A DNA stretch of 64,000 bases from Bacillus cytotoxicus. Lineage in GTDB: Bacteria; Bacillota; Bacilli; Bacillales; Bacillaceae_G. Made by a program: the position numbers and the translations under genes. The stretch lies in contig NZ_JAMBOP010000004.1 of NCBI RefSeq assembly GCF_023715645.1, forward strand, positions 124,001 through 188,000. Reading direction: 5' to 3'. This document shows, one piece after another, positions 17,828-26,891 of the stretch. Below the pieces are notes generated by a model. That model was not told the DNA's origin, did not search any database, and worked only from the letters and a program-made list of their open reading frames with translations. How positions within the stretch are numbered: position 1 is the stretch's first letter; each line of letters opens with the position of its first letter.

Positions 17828-17964
17828 TTAACGTGTTTCAAACCAGTATACTACAATGTAAACTAAGATAAAGGATCCTCCAAACATCAACAAACAAAAT
17901 AATATGGGGATAAAAGATAATGATGTGAAGTATAGTAAATATAGAATTGAATCAATTTCATAAT
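17828..17964 (-). pseudogene. C-terminal fragment of a small membrane protein
   Basis: The last about 45 codons of a hydrophobic protein (ILYLLYFTSLSFIPILFCLL, then GGSFILVYIVVYWFETR), with two probable membrane segments, cut at its 5' end by the IS1182-like element. It is probably the rest of an immunity-type membrane protein of an orphan module; the fragment beyond the insertion sequences (21187-21297) could be from the same or a neighbouring gene. Confidence 0.45.
17945..17963. repeat. 19-bp inverted repeat flanking the IS1182-like element (left)
   Basis: AATTGAATCAATTTCATAA here and its exact inverse at 19495-19513. Either terminal inverted repeats or halves of a palindrome split by the insertion. 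Confidence 0.7.
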
Positions 17965-19494
17965 TCTCAGCCCTGATATACCAAGGGTTTTGAGAACATA
18001 AAAAAGGAGTACCTCCCCAAATTCTTGTATAATGGTAGTTACGACACAAACCAAATCAAGAAAAGAGGTTGACTCCCTATGTCTATTATACGACAAGAAA
18101 GTCTGTTTGACATCCAAGATTTATATGATTTAGAACCAACGAGACGATTCGAAGCGATTTTTTCCACATTGACGATCGAACCCGTTTTAGCTGTTGTTTC
18201 GAAACGATCGATTTATGGTGCGCCAACAGAATTAAATTACGCCGCGATGATCTATGCCCTCGTTGCTCGTATTGTGGAACGAATTCCGACGATTAAAGAT
18301 CTTGTGAAACGGTTACGACATGATTTTATGTTTCATCTGGAGTGCGGTTTTTTATTTTCTGATCGCATCCCTTCCGAAGCTTCTTTTTCACGTTTTACCC
18401 AGAAATTAAGTGAGTCAAATGTGCTAGAAACTGTTCAAGAAGCCTTGCTTCTTCAAGCGATTCAAGAAGAGTTTATTACAGATGATGTCGTCTCTATTGA
18501 TGCGACACACTTTGAGTCCAGAGACCAAGCGACTCCGCAAGAAAAGAAACCAAAACCAGAACCCAAAAAGCGTGGCCGTAAAACAAAGGCGGAACAAGAA
18601 GCCTTTCAACAAGAAAAAGAAGAGCGAGAAAATCAAAAAAACATCTATGAAAAAACAATAGAAGATCAACTAAATATCAGCTTGGAAACCTTACGGACAG
18701 AAATCTCTTTACGCCCAAATTGGGGCATCAAGAAAAATAGTGAAGGGAAAAACACCTTTTGGTTTGGCTTTAAAGCTCATTTAGCTGTGGGAGCTAAGAG
18801 TCAATATATCTTACAATCCATCATGTCCTCCGCTAGTTTGAATGATGGGAAAGCCGCGATTCCTTTACTCAAAGGCATCCAAGAGCGGTTTTCTTCGTTG
18901 ACCATTCGATATGGCGTAATGGATGCGGGTTACGATGATGAAGCGATTTATACACAACTCCATCGAATGAAAGCCAAAGCTATCATTTCCTATAATAAGC
19001 GAAACGAAGGAGAGCTCCTTGGGTTTGATGAGCACTTCGCTCCTACTTGTGTACGAGAGCACTCGTATCGGTATGACAGCTTCGATGAGAAGTATGAGAC
19101 GTTGAAATACACGCGTCCAAAGGAATGTCAAACATGTCCGCTTGCCCACGATTCTCTTTGTCAAAAGGTCTATAAAATCAAGATGGAAAGCGATATTCGC
19201 AAATACAGTGCCCCAGGGCGTGGTTCAGAAGCATGGAAACAACTCTATAACCAAAGAACCGCGGTAGAACGAGTAAATGCATATCTCAAAGAATTCTTTC
19301 AGTTAAAAAATGTCCGATATCGATCTGGAAAACGAGCAAAAGTACATTTCGATCTTGTGACGCTTGTTTATAATGCCTCGAAGTTAGCGGTAGATCGCAT
19401 CAATCAGAAAATGAAAGGAATGAGTCAAGCCGCGTAGCATTTTCAAAAAACATACCTTTAAAATTCTGTCCATCCAACTGGGGAAAAGAAACCA
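17964..19494 (+). mobile_element. IS1182-like insertion sequence (approximate ends)
   Basis: About 1.5 kb between the two 19-bp inverted repeats, carrying one intact DDE transposase gene. Ends are approximate, because the exact terminal repeats could not be separated from the flanking palindrome. Confidence 0.65.
18079..19437 (+). CDS. DDE transposase, IS1182-like
   Basis: A 452-residue intact transposase. The N-terminal third is the DUF772 DNA-binding region (LNYAAMIYALVARIVERIPTIKDLVKRLRHD and FSDRIPSEASFSRFTQKL), then a catalytic core: first Asp in DVVSIDATHFES, a highly charged insertion (KKPKPEPKKRGRKTKAEQE), second Asp in YGVMDAGYDDEAIY, and the C-terminal Glu in QRTAVERVNAYLKEFF. A CxxC-type motif (CQTCPLAHDSLC) is present, as in many IS1182 relatives. 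AAGAGGTTGACT serves poorly as a ribosome site, normal for transposases. No frameshift is seen, so the element may be active. Confidence 0.85.
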   Translation: MSIIRQESLFDIQDLYDLEPTRRFEAIFSTLTIEPVLAVVSKRSIYGAPTELNYAAMIYALVARIVERIPTIKDLVKRLRHDFMFHLECGFLFSDRIPSEASFSRFTQKLSESNVLETVQEALLLQAIQEEFITDDVVSIDATHFESRDQATPQEKKPKPEPKKRGRKTKAEQEAFQQEKEERENQKNIYEKTIEDQLNISLETLRTEISLRPNWGIKKNSEGKNTFWFGFKAHLAVGAKSQYILQSIMSSASLNDGKAAIPLLKGIQERFSSLTIRYGVMDAGYDDEAIYTQLHRMKAKAIISYNKRNEGELLGFDEHFAPTCVREHSYRYDSFDEKYETLKYTRPKECQTCPLAHDSLCQKVYKIKMESDIRKYSAPGRGSEAWKQLYNQRTAVERVNAYLKEFFQLKNVRYRSGKRAKVHFDLVTLVYNASKLAVDRINQKMKGMSQAA

Positions 19495-19513
19495 TTATGA
19501 AATTGATTCAATT
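19495..19513. repeat. 19-bp inverted repeat flanking the IS1182-like element (right)
   Basis: TTATGAAATTGATTCAATT, the exact inverse of 17945-17963. Confidence 0.7.
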
Positions 19514-19570
19514 ATAAAAGGAATAAAAAATAAAAATAATATATCCCAGATTATTCACCGTCCAACACAA

Positions 19571-19612
19571 AATCCCACGGGAAAGCTGACTTGTCAGCCT
19601 TTCCGTGGGATT
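19571..19612. terminator. Hairpin inside the IS1380 left end
   Basis: AATCCCACGG...GCTGAC pairs with GTCAGC...CCGTGGGATT around a TT loop, with one bulge on each arm; probably shields the transposase from outside transcription. Confidence 0.55.
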
Positions 19613-19700
19613 CTCTTTTCACTTAAAAGATGAAAAAAGAATCCATTTCTGTTAAGGTTATAACGACCAAGAAACAACCAAAAGAGAAAGGATTCTTCTA

Positions 19701-21017
19701 ATGGCTACTTTAACTCAAAATACTCTACATTTCAACCGTTCAATTAAATTATCTAATGATGGAGGGGTGCTTTCTTCTGACACTGGAGAATTAATTTTTC
19801 GTGAGTTGGATGAAAAAATCAGCTTCTCTCAAACGATCTCAAAATATCTCCAATTAAAAGATGAACGCACGTATTGCATTCATAAGAATGAACAGTTACT
19901 TCGTCAAAAAATCTATCAGCTGATTGCTGGCTATCATGAGGATGATGCAGCGGACCGTTTAACACATGATCCAATTTTTACACAAGTTCTTGGTAAATCT
20001 TCACTTGCTTCTCAACCGTCGTTATCACGATTTTTTAAACGCTTTGACACGCAAGCACTCAGCCAACTTCAAGCGGCGAATCAGGCGTTACTTGATCGAG
20101 TTTATCATGCTAGGCAATCAAAGGCACTCATTTTCGACTTAGATTCCACACATGCCGATACATATGGAAAGCAAGAAAATTCATCCTACAATGCGCATTA
20201 TCGTACAATGGGCTTTCATCCACTAGTCGCATTTGATGGGCTAACAGGTGATTTCTTGAAAGCTCAATTGCGCCCGGGAAACGTTTATACTTCCAACGGT
20301 GTCGTAGATTTTATGCGCCCACTCATCGAACACTATAACGAAGTTTTCCCTGAAAAGTCTTATCTTGTCCGTGGCGATAGTGGCTTCGCGGTGCCTGATC
20401 TATATAAATTGTGCGAAAAGGAATCGGTCTACTATATCATTCGTTTAAAAGCAAACGCCAAGTTAAAGGCACTTGCGGAAGAACTACATCCAACACATGA
20501 AATTCGTGATGTGTCCGTGACAGAAAACTATGTGGAAGAGTCGATTTATCAAGCGTCGTCTTGGTCGATTCCTCGTCGCATTGTGATTCAATCCACGCGC
20601 CTAGCAGGTGAACTGTTCTTTTCGCATGCTTTTTTTGTGACGAATCTCAGTGAAAGCTTCTCACCACAAGCCATTGTGCAATCCTACAAACAGCGCGGAA
20701 CAATGGAGAATTTTATCAAAGAAGCAAAAGATGGCTTTGGCTTTGATCAGATGAAAAGTCATGATTTTCTCGTCAATGAAGCACGTATGATGTTGAGTCT
20801 ACTTTCCTATAATTTTACAAACTGGCTACGCACACTGAGTTTCCCGAACAAGTATAAAGGCATTCAAATCCAAACCATTCGAACACGACTGATTAAAGTG
20901 GCAAGCAAGTTGGTGAAATCTGGGCGCTCATTGTATTTCAAGCTGTCCTCGAGTTTTGTCTATGAACGCTTCTTTTGGGACGTGCTGACCCGGGTGCAAC
21001 AGCTAACATTCAATTAA
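19701..21017 (+). CDS. IS1380-family transposase
   Basis: A 438-residue intact DDE transposase. The N-terminus has the family start (FNRSIKLSNDGGVLSSDTGELIFRELDEK), and the core shows LIFDLDSTHADTYGKQE with the first Asp, YLVRGDSGFAVPDLYKL with the second Asp, and the YKQRGTMENFIKEAKDGFGFDQMKSH segment holding the catalytic Glu. AGAGAAAGGA precedes ATG 19701. No internal stop is present. It has separated the start of a minus-strand small membrane gene from the rest of its module. Confidence 0.92.
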   Translation: MATLTQNTLHFNRSIKLSNDGGVLSSDTGELIFRELDEKISFSQTISKYLQLKDERTYCIHKNEQLLRQKIYQLIAGYHEDDAADRLTHDPIFTQVLGKSSLASQPSLSRFFKRFDTQALSQLQAANQALLDRVYHARQSKALIFDLDSTHADTYGKQENSSYNAHYRTMGFHPLVAFDGLTGDFLKAQLRPGNVYTSNGVVDFMRPLIEHYNEVFPEKSYLVRGDSGFAVPDLYKLCEKESVYYIIRLKANAKLKALAEELHPTHEIRDVSVTENYVEESIYQASSWSIPRRIVIQSTRLAGELFFSHAFFVTNLSESFSPQAIVQSYKQRGTMENFIKEAKDGFGFDQMKSHDFLVNEARMMLSLLSYNFTNWLRTLSFPNKYKGIQIQTIRTRLIKVASKLVKSGRSLYFKLSSSFVYERFFWDVLTRVQQLTFN

Positions 21018-21186
21018 ATAGCCCTAAAAAAAACGAACCCGCACCAAGGGAGGAGTCTGTCTAAAAATCGGTTTTCTTCCTAGACTCGTTTCAAATCTTC
21101 TTTCATTCGCCTATTTTCTTGGTACAAATTTTCCTTAGCACTATAAATCTCATGAAACCCCTAACATTTTAGATTGCGGTGAATAA

Positions 21187-21297
21187 TTCAGGTATATATG
21201 TTTTATGTTTAACTATTGTTAGTATGAAACCTCCACTACAGATAACTCCTATTATAATCCCATATATCCAAATTATTGTTTCATGGCTATCTATCAT
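21187..21297 (-). pseudogene. N-terminal fragment of a small membrane protein, cut by IS1380
   Basis: Starts at ATG 21297 behind AAAAGGTGATT; the first 36 residues (MIDSHETIIWIYGIIIGVIC...) contain one membrane segment and then run into the IS1380 end. Joined across the IS, the frame ends within about 12 codons, so the intact product would be under 50 residues, or else the gene is further damaged. Position after an RHS fragment suggests an immunity gene of an orphan module. Confidence 0.5.
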
Positions 21298-21334
21298 TTA
21301 ATCACCTTTTCCTATAGGATTTCCACCTTTTCCG

Positions 21335-21384
21335 AAAACCTTTGTAAAATACATAAACATCCATTTTTATTTTACAAAGGTTTT
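21335..21384. terminator. Long perfect hairpin between RHS fragment and membrane ORF
   Basis: AAAACCTTTGTAAAAT (21335-21350) pairs perfectly with ATTTTACAAAGGTTTT (21369-21384). It may be a terminator; lacking a long T-run, its direction is unclear. Confidence 0.45.
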
Positions 21385-21387
21385 ACA

Positions 21388-21566
21388 GTTTCCGTTGGCG
21401 TCATACGTTAGGGATTCGTTGCCAAATTTCGTTAGCTAGTTACCTTCGTTAAATACGACTGTTGTCGATACGGCTGGTTTTCCTACTTCGGTTACTTTTA
21501 CGTTTGTGCGTTTGCCTTCGTCATATACTTTTTCACGTGTGATTCCGTTTATATGATCGGCGGTTT
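21388..21566 (-). pseudogene. RHS core fragment (orphan module 5)
   Basis: About 180 bp aligned to two separate stretches of the main RHS gene: one matching 29760-29880 and one matching 30360-30400, fused directly. It contains no toxin. Its outer edge (GATCGGCGGTTT) is the same as that of the RHS fragment ending at 26666, where the main gene reads differently. Confidence 0.7.
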
Positions 21567-21599
21567 GCGGGGGGTATTTTATTTTTAATGTATAGAAAA

Positions 21600-21626
21600 A
21601 GAAGAACCTGTATATAACAGGTCCTT
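21600..21626 (-). terminator. Terminator of the 309-residue immunity-type gene
   Basis: AACCTGTATATAACAGGT hairpin with T-rich minus-strand end. The same hairpin in near-identical sequence follows the gene at 26892. Confidence 0.65.
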
Positions 21627-21717
21627 CCTTAAAAAGAATCCATTAAATATGCACTTTGATTCTCTATTCAAAATGCTGTCGTAATTAAAGGTCGTATCAC
21701 ATCGGTTTGTTTGTTAA

Positions 21718-22647
21718 TTATACAGTCAATTTCAAATCTATAGGTATTTTCCTACCAGTACGGTCCAATTTCACTTTAAAAACTTGATCTTGAATATAAA
21801 AAGTTACTTGATTTAAAGAAGTTTGTTCTATAAAGAAATCTTCTAACATTATATATTCTCTATTGATATACACAGATCCTTCAAGGATAGCCAGTTGATG
21901 AATCGATTGATCTATGGCAATGTTTAAAATACACGGATAAGACGTAATCTGACTATCTATGCTTAGATCCGCTTTTATAAATATTTCTGCCATATCTATC
22001 ATAAATATCTTATCTATATTAGAAGGTTTAACCCATGTTTCATCCTGAATCATTAAATTTTCATTTTCTAGATCCCATTCCCATACGGGAGAAACAGAGA
22101 AATCTTCAAGACACAACTCCTCTATGGGCTTTGCAGTAGTTGAATGCTCGGTTGATTCATCTGGATTGATAACTATCTTTGGGATCAAATTTTTAAAATA
22201 CAGGTTCTCTTCGATATTATCTGCTTCCTTAATAACGGGATATAAAAACCACTTACTGCAAATTATTTGATTATCATGAGATTTTAGTTCTAAATCCATT
22301 TCCACGGAGAAATCCCTTATTGATAAGTAATTAATTTGAATATTTCCGTTAAGGATTTCAAATTTCTCTCCCTCAATATAAATATTAGAATCTTCAAAAT
22401 TATATCTTTGATAATAATAACTTTGCTCACCATGATTAAAATCTGGATATGTATTTAAATACATATCTAAAAAATCATCCTCTTCTAAAGTTTTGTGTAT
22501 AGGGCATAAAATTTTAAGTTCTAATTTACGTGATTTAGATTCTAACTTTATAAAGTTTCCATATACTATACACTGCACCCTAGGGATTAAAAGTTTCTTA
22601 TTTTCTATAATAAGCTCAGAAGGCCTTCGTTTTAACATTTGTATCAT
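21718..22647 (-). CDS. Unknown 309-residue protein, probable immunity protein
   Basis: I do not recognise the family. The protein is soluble, acidic, with no signal peptide or membrane segment, and rich in Ile and Glu. The segment LEDFSVSPVWEWDLENENLMIQDETWVKPS recalls small domains found in several immunity-type or tRNA-associated Bacillus proteins, but I cannot name it. It starts 12 bp after a displaced RHS toxin tip and is followed by a terminator, so it is best explained as that toxin's cognate immunity protein. It is long for an immunity protein, so a dual-domain product is possible. Confidence 0.6.
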   Translation of the reverse strand: MIQMLKRRPSELIIENKKLLIPRVQCIVYGNFIKLESKSRKLELKILCPIHKTLEEDDFLDMYLNTYPDFNHGEQSYYYQRYNFEDSNIYIEGEKFEILNGNIQINYLSIRDFSVEMDLELKSHDNQIICSKWFLYPVIKEADNIEENLYFKNLIPKIVINPDESTEHSTTAKPIEELCLEDFSVSPVWEWDLENENLMIQDETWVKPSNIDKIFMIDMAEIFIKADLSIDSQITSYPCILNIAIDQSIHQLAILEGSVYINREYIMLEDFFIEQTSLNQVTFYIQDQVFKVKLDRTGRKIPIDLKLTV

Positions 22648-22659
22648 ACCCCTTTTTAA

Positions 22660-23465
22660 TTATCTATTATTTAAAATATCCATGCTTATTTGAATAGTGA
22701 ACCCCTTTTCTAAAGGCATGCATGTATTTGGGATACTTTGTATCATAAAATTTATAAGTCTTTTTAAGATTTTTCTATAAGCCTTAGAATTAGTATCTTT
22801 TAAATTTTTATAATACTTCATACTGTGTTTTCTACTTGATTGCGCAAATGTCCTCATTTCTTTATGAAGCTGCTTATGCACGTTAGCTGGAACTTTTACC
22901 AATGGTTGTTTAGAATGTCCACCTAAGTATTTAGGAAAAGCATGATGCCCATGAGATTTTATTTTCTTGGCTATTGCGCCTCCAATTTTAGCACCATACT
23001 TAAACCTACCGCCACCAACTGCCCCTAGTGCCGCTTTCTTAGCAACACCTCTCCAACTGGCTCCGGATTTATATGCGCTGTATTCATCATAAACTGCAAA
23101 ACCTGCATTAACCACTAACCCAAAAGCATGGCCATCTGGATCTACAGACATGACAGGATTATTCCCCGCATACGGCTATGAGCTGGATTGTAATATCTCG
23201 CTATCAGATAATACACCCCAATCTCTTTATCATACATATATCCCGCATATCCAAATGGATTCTCTACGGTGATGCCTTTTGCGTCACTCTTTAATACATT
23301 GTCCCATGCATCGTATTCATAATTTGCTACGACTTGCCCATTTTCGTCTGTCATCGCGATGACGTCACCGCGTGGGTTGTAATGGTAGTATACTGTTTGG
23401 CCTTGGGATTTCATCGCAAGGCGGATGCCGTCTCTTGAATGCACATATTGATGAATAATATTTCC
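22660..23465 (-). pseudogene. Orphan RHS tip with HHxxP-type nuclease-like toxin (module 4)
   Basis: The 5' part (23465-23144) is the RHS core (HYNPRGDVIAMTDENGQVV, GYAGYMYDKEIGVYYLIARYYNPAH); then about 74 bases present in the main gene are missing and the frame shifts, after which YAGNNPVMSVDPDGHAFG continues into a toxin domain (ending 22660). The toxin has a Gly/Ala-rich linker and HGHHAFPKYLGGHSKQPLVKVPANVHKQLHKEM, resembling the HNH/EndoVII-like nuclease tips (GHH/LHH groups) of polymorphic toxins. The frameshift and missing 5' end mean it cannot be secreted as it stands; homologous recombination into the main gene would restore it. Confidence 0.7.
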
Positions 23466-23758
23466 GTTTCCACCTATTCGAATTTACCATTCGGTTAATA
23501 TCTAAATTATGGCGGATCATTAATATGAATAAGATACATCTCTTATATCGCCCATTTCATCCCATCTTTTGAATAACTTTATTATCACTGCATACAAAAG
23601 TTAGATGTTGTGTCTAACTTTTGCGGAACAATATAATTATTGATATTTTTAAACAACACTTTGATACTAAAAAAGTCAGATCCTTTTGTAACGTTTGCAC
23701 AAATCTTTTCACTTTCATATAGTTGCACTATTGTAGCTTAAATAGACAAACCATTAAA

Positions 23759-24121
23759 CTATAATAGTTCCTTAGCAAACATAATATAAAAGTAGAATCC
23801 AATACCATAGGCGATAAAAGCAATTGTTGTAATAAACCAACTTTCCTTATACTTTTGGACATACTTTGAAAGTACCCAAAGAAAAAGTAATATGATTGAT
23901 TGAATCACTACGGCCTGTAATGTACCCAGTAGTGTAGCTGTCGTAGAATAGACTATCCATGTACTCAACAATAAACGTATAAGAATAGAGGTAATTGCAA
24001 TGATTGTCTTCTCATAAGCTGATTTTATGGCAACTAAATAATAATCTTGCGAGAGGACAATAAACGTTAGTAACATATTTAAAATCAAAATCACAACAAA
24101 TTCTAAAACCCCTACCAACAC
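23759..24121 (-). CDS. Four-helix membrane protein, immunity-type (duplicate 1)
   Basis: A 120-residue hydrophobic protein with about four membrane segments (VLEFVVILILNMLLTFIVL, IAITSILIRLLLSTWIVY, AVVIQSIILLFLWVL, FITTIAFIAYGIGFYFYIMF). It aligns end to end with the 119-residue protein at 24620-24979. It follows an RHS fragment whose toxin has been deleted, so it is an immunity gene without a toxin (solitary immunity). Family not recognised. No convincing Shine-Dalgarno sequence longer than GGGG lies before ATG 24121. Confidence 0.65.
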   Translation of the reverse strand: MLVGVLEFVVILILNMLLTFIVLSQDYYLVAIKSAYEKTIIAITSILIRLLLSTWIVYSTTATLLGTLQAVVIQSIILLFLWVLSKYVQKYKESWFITTIAFIAYGIGFYFYIMFAKELL

Positions 24122-24144
24122 CCTTAACTCCCCTTCTTAACTTT

Positions 24145-24352
24145 ATCAATATCTTCCTATAGCGTTAGAGGCACGCATATCCAAATGGATTCTCTGCTGC
24201 GATACCTTTTGCGTCACTCTTTAAAACATTACCCCATGCATCGTATTCATAGTTTGCTACGACTTGCCCATTTTCGTCTGTCATCGCAATGACGTCACCG
24301 CGTGGGTTGTAGTGGTAGTATACTGTTTGGCCTTGGGATTTCATCGCAAGGC
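24145..24352 (-). pseudogene. RHS fragment with deleted toxin (module 3)
   Basis: Positions 24352-24173 encode part of the RHS core (AMKSQGQTVYYHYNPRGDV to PFGYA). This runs straight into the last codons of the toxin of module 2 (SNAIGR) at about 24172-24145 and then the immunity gene. It is thus a copy of module 2 from which the toxin and end of the core were deleted. Confidence 0.75.
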
Positions 24353-24395
24353 CAATGACGTTTTTATTTCCTTATATCACTCATTTCATACGATG

Positions 24396-24437
24396 AAAAA
24401 AGATGAGATGAAAATTCAATCTCATCCCATCTTTTGA
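24396..24437 (-). terminator. Terminator after membrane immunity gene of module 2
   Basis: GATGAGAT and ATCTCATC arms with a T-rich minus-strand end, downstream of the gene ending at 24620. Confidence 0.5.
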
Positions 24438-24619
24438 ATAACTTTATTACCACTGCATACAAAAGTTAGATGTTGTGCCTAACTTCCGCGGAATAGTTTA
24501 ATTATCAGAATTTTTTAACATCAACCTGATACGAAAAGATTCAAATCCCTTTATTATGTCTACACAAGGATTTTTACTTTCATATTAGTTGCACTATTAT
24601 AGCTTAAATAGACAAACCA

Positions 24620-24979
24620 TTAAGCTATAAAAGCAAACATAAAATAAAAGTAAGAGCTAATACCATAGGCAATAAAAGCAACTATTGTAATGTACCAACT
24701 TTCCTTATACGTTTGGACATACTTTGAAAGTATTAAAAGGAACAGTAGTATTATTGATTGAATCGCTACGGCTTGTATTGCCCCCATTAGTGTAGGTTCC
24801 GTAACAAAGATTATCCATGCGCTGGAAAACATACGTATGCTAACAATGATCATTGCAATAATTGTCTTACTATAAGTTGCTTTTATTTTAGTCAAACAAT
24901 AATCTTGGAGCATAACAATTAACGTTAGTAATATTCTTAAAATCAAAATCACAACAAATTCTAAAATCCCTACCAACAC
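24620..24979 (-). CDS. Four-helix membrane protein, immunity-type (duplicate 2)
   Basis: A 119-residue membrane protein, paralogue of 23759-24121 (shared MLVGxLEFVVILIL, IIAM, AVxIQSIILLFL, SKYVQxYKESW, AFIAYGI). It begins 21 bp after the stop of the RHS toxin tip ending at 25001, the normal place for a cognate immunity gene; GAAAGGAAG-like purines precede ATG 24979. A membrane immunity protein suggests that its toxin acts at, or must cross, the membrane; this is inference. Confidence 0.7.
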   Translation of the reverse strand: MLVGILEFVVILILRILLTLIVMLQDYCLTKIKATYSKTIIAMIIVSIRMFSSAWIIFVTEPTLMGAIQAVAIQSIILLFLLILSKYVQTYKESWYITIVAFIAYGISSYFYFMFAFIA

Positions 24980-25000
24980 TCTTAACTTCCTTTCTTAACT

Positions 25001-26666
25001 TTATCGACCTCTTCCTATAGCGTTAGAAATCCGCATGAGTTTTTCTTTTGTAGAATTTTTAAATGCTTTTATTCTTTTTTTCTTTGCTTTAGCCATTCCT
25101 TCTAACCGGGCACCTGGAGTCCTTTTAAGATGTTTTATTGGATTTTTCATAAGGCGTTTTATATTACTTGTCGCTTGCCTTAATGAAGGTCTGTAATCTC
25201 TTTTTCGAACCATTCTTCCGAAAACTTTCATCTTAGATATAAACCCTACCGTTCTTCCTATCCCTGACCATGCTACACCCTCAACGGCTCCTATTCCCGC
25301 CGCTTTGAGACCACCTTTCCAAGTATATCCCTTATTTCGATTTTTGTATAAATATTTAGCTACTCCAAAAGCAGCACCGATACCAGCACTTATGGGAATC
25401 CAAGCCCAATGCCCATCCGGATCCACCATCATCACTGGATTATTCCCCGCATACGTATACCCATTCTGCGTAATCGGATCATCCTCATCACCCGGATCTG
25501 GATCCACTGACAAGAACACCCCATGAGTTGGATTATAATATCTCGCTATCAGATAATACATCCCAATCTCTTTATCATACATATATCCCGCATAGCCAAA
25601 TGGATTCTCTGCAGCAATGCCTTTTGCGTCACTCTTTAATACATTGCCCCATGCATCGTATTCATAGCTGGCTACCACTTGTCCATTTTCATCTGTCATC
25701 GCAATGACGTCACCGCGTGGGTTGTAGTGGTAGTATACCGTTTGGCCTTGAGATTTCATCGCAAGGCGGATGCCGTCTACGGAGTATACATATTGTCGAA
25801 GGACGTTGTTGCTTGCATCTGTTTCATATAATGGGTTAATACTGTCGCCGTCGTAGTGATAACGTGTTGTTGTTCCGCTCACTGTTTTTTCGATGCGGCG
25901 GCCGTCGTCATCGTATTTATATGTCGCAAATGGTGTGCTTTCACCTTGTTTTGTAATAGCTACAAGTTGGTCAGCTTCGTTCCATGTGTATTTGTATTTT
26001 CCATCGGATGTACGGTTTCCGTTGGCGTCATATGTTAGGGATTCGTTGCCAAATTTCGTTAGCTGGTTGCCTTCGTTAAATACGGCTGTTGTCGATACAG
26101 CCGCTTTTCCTGCTTCGGTTACTTTTACGCTCGTGCGGTTACCAAAGCCGTCGTAGCTATATTCTTTACTTGTACCATTTGGCAATGTTTCTTTTGTTAG
26201 TTGATTAATAGCGTCATATGCGTATGTTGTTTTTTCCGTCTGTCACCGTTTTTTCGTTCGACTGCGGTACGGTTACTTGTTGCATCATACGTATACGATT
26301 CTTCTAAAATACGCTGAGAATCTTTTGTGCCAATTTGTAAGTTTGTCAGTTTCTTTGTATGATCATACGTAAATTGGGCTGCCGCGTCATTACCAGCTTG
26401 GTAACGAACGACGTTTCCAAATTCATCGTAATCAAAATAGAATGTCTTTCCGCTATCGGTTACTTTCGTATTTTGATTTAAGGCGTTATATTCATAGTTT
26501 GTTGTATTGTTATACGAACCATGATTGATCGTTGTATCCTTTAGTTTATGAGATTTCAGTTGATACGACCATTTTACACTACCGCCGCGGTCTGTCATGC
26601 TGATGATGCGGTTGCCTTCGTCATATGATTTTTCACGGGTGATTCCGTTTATATGATCGGCGGTTT
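25001..26666 (-). pseudogene. Orphan RHS 3' segment with unknown basic toxin tip (module 2)
   Basis: A 5'-truncated, frameshifted copy of the last third of the main RHS gene. Reading 26598-26197 ends in garbled sequence because one base is missing near 26237 relative to the main gene; the frame resumes at 26185 and runs to 25001. The core is intact (RYYNPTHGVFLSVDPDPGDEDDP, NNPVMMVDPDGH), followed by a tip of about 135 residues: a Gly/Ala helix-rich part (ISAGIGAAFGVAKYLYKN, AAGIGAVEGVAWSGIGRTVGF) and a very basic end (KRTPGARLEGMAKAKKKRIK, SNAIGRGR). The tip family is not recognised. It is followed by a membrane immunity-type gene. Confidence 0.75.
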
Positions 26667-26689
26667 TCGAAGCATGTTAGGGGATGAAA

Positions 26690-26716
26690 AAAAAGAACCT
26701 GTACATATCAGGTCCT
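26690..26716 (-). terminator. Terminator after the 121-residue immunity-type gene
   Basis: AACCTGTACATATCAGGT-type hairpin with a T-run on the minus strand; near copy of the hairpin at 21600-21626. It lies about 25 bp from the edge of the next RHS fragment. Confidence 0.65.
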
Positions 26717-26891
26717 TCCTTCAAAAGAATCCATCAATTATCCAATCATAATCAGCTTATTCTTCATCTTCTATTCTTTCTGCATCCTATAATAAATCTT
26801 CATTCACACCATATATTATACCGTTCCCAATATCAATATGAAGTAACAAATTCTATGGTATTTCTAAAAGTTTATATACATTTTACTTCTA

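Larger units (their letters stand above)
19550..21187 (+). mobile_element. IS1380-family insertion sequence
   Basis: About 1.64 kb, the family's normal size, with short inverted ends ATTATTCACCG (19550-19560) and CGGTGAATAAT (21177-21187). One intact transposase gene is carried. Near the left end lies a long GC-rich hairpin (19571-19612), likely a read-through terminator. Outside bases share only CTG as a possible target duplication, so exact ends are uncertain. Confidence 0.75.
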
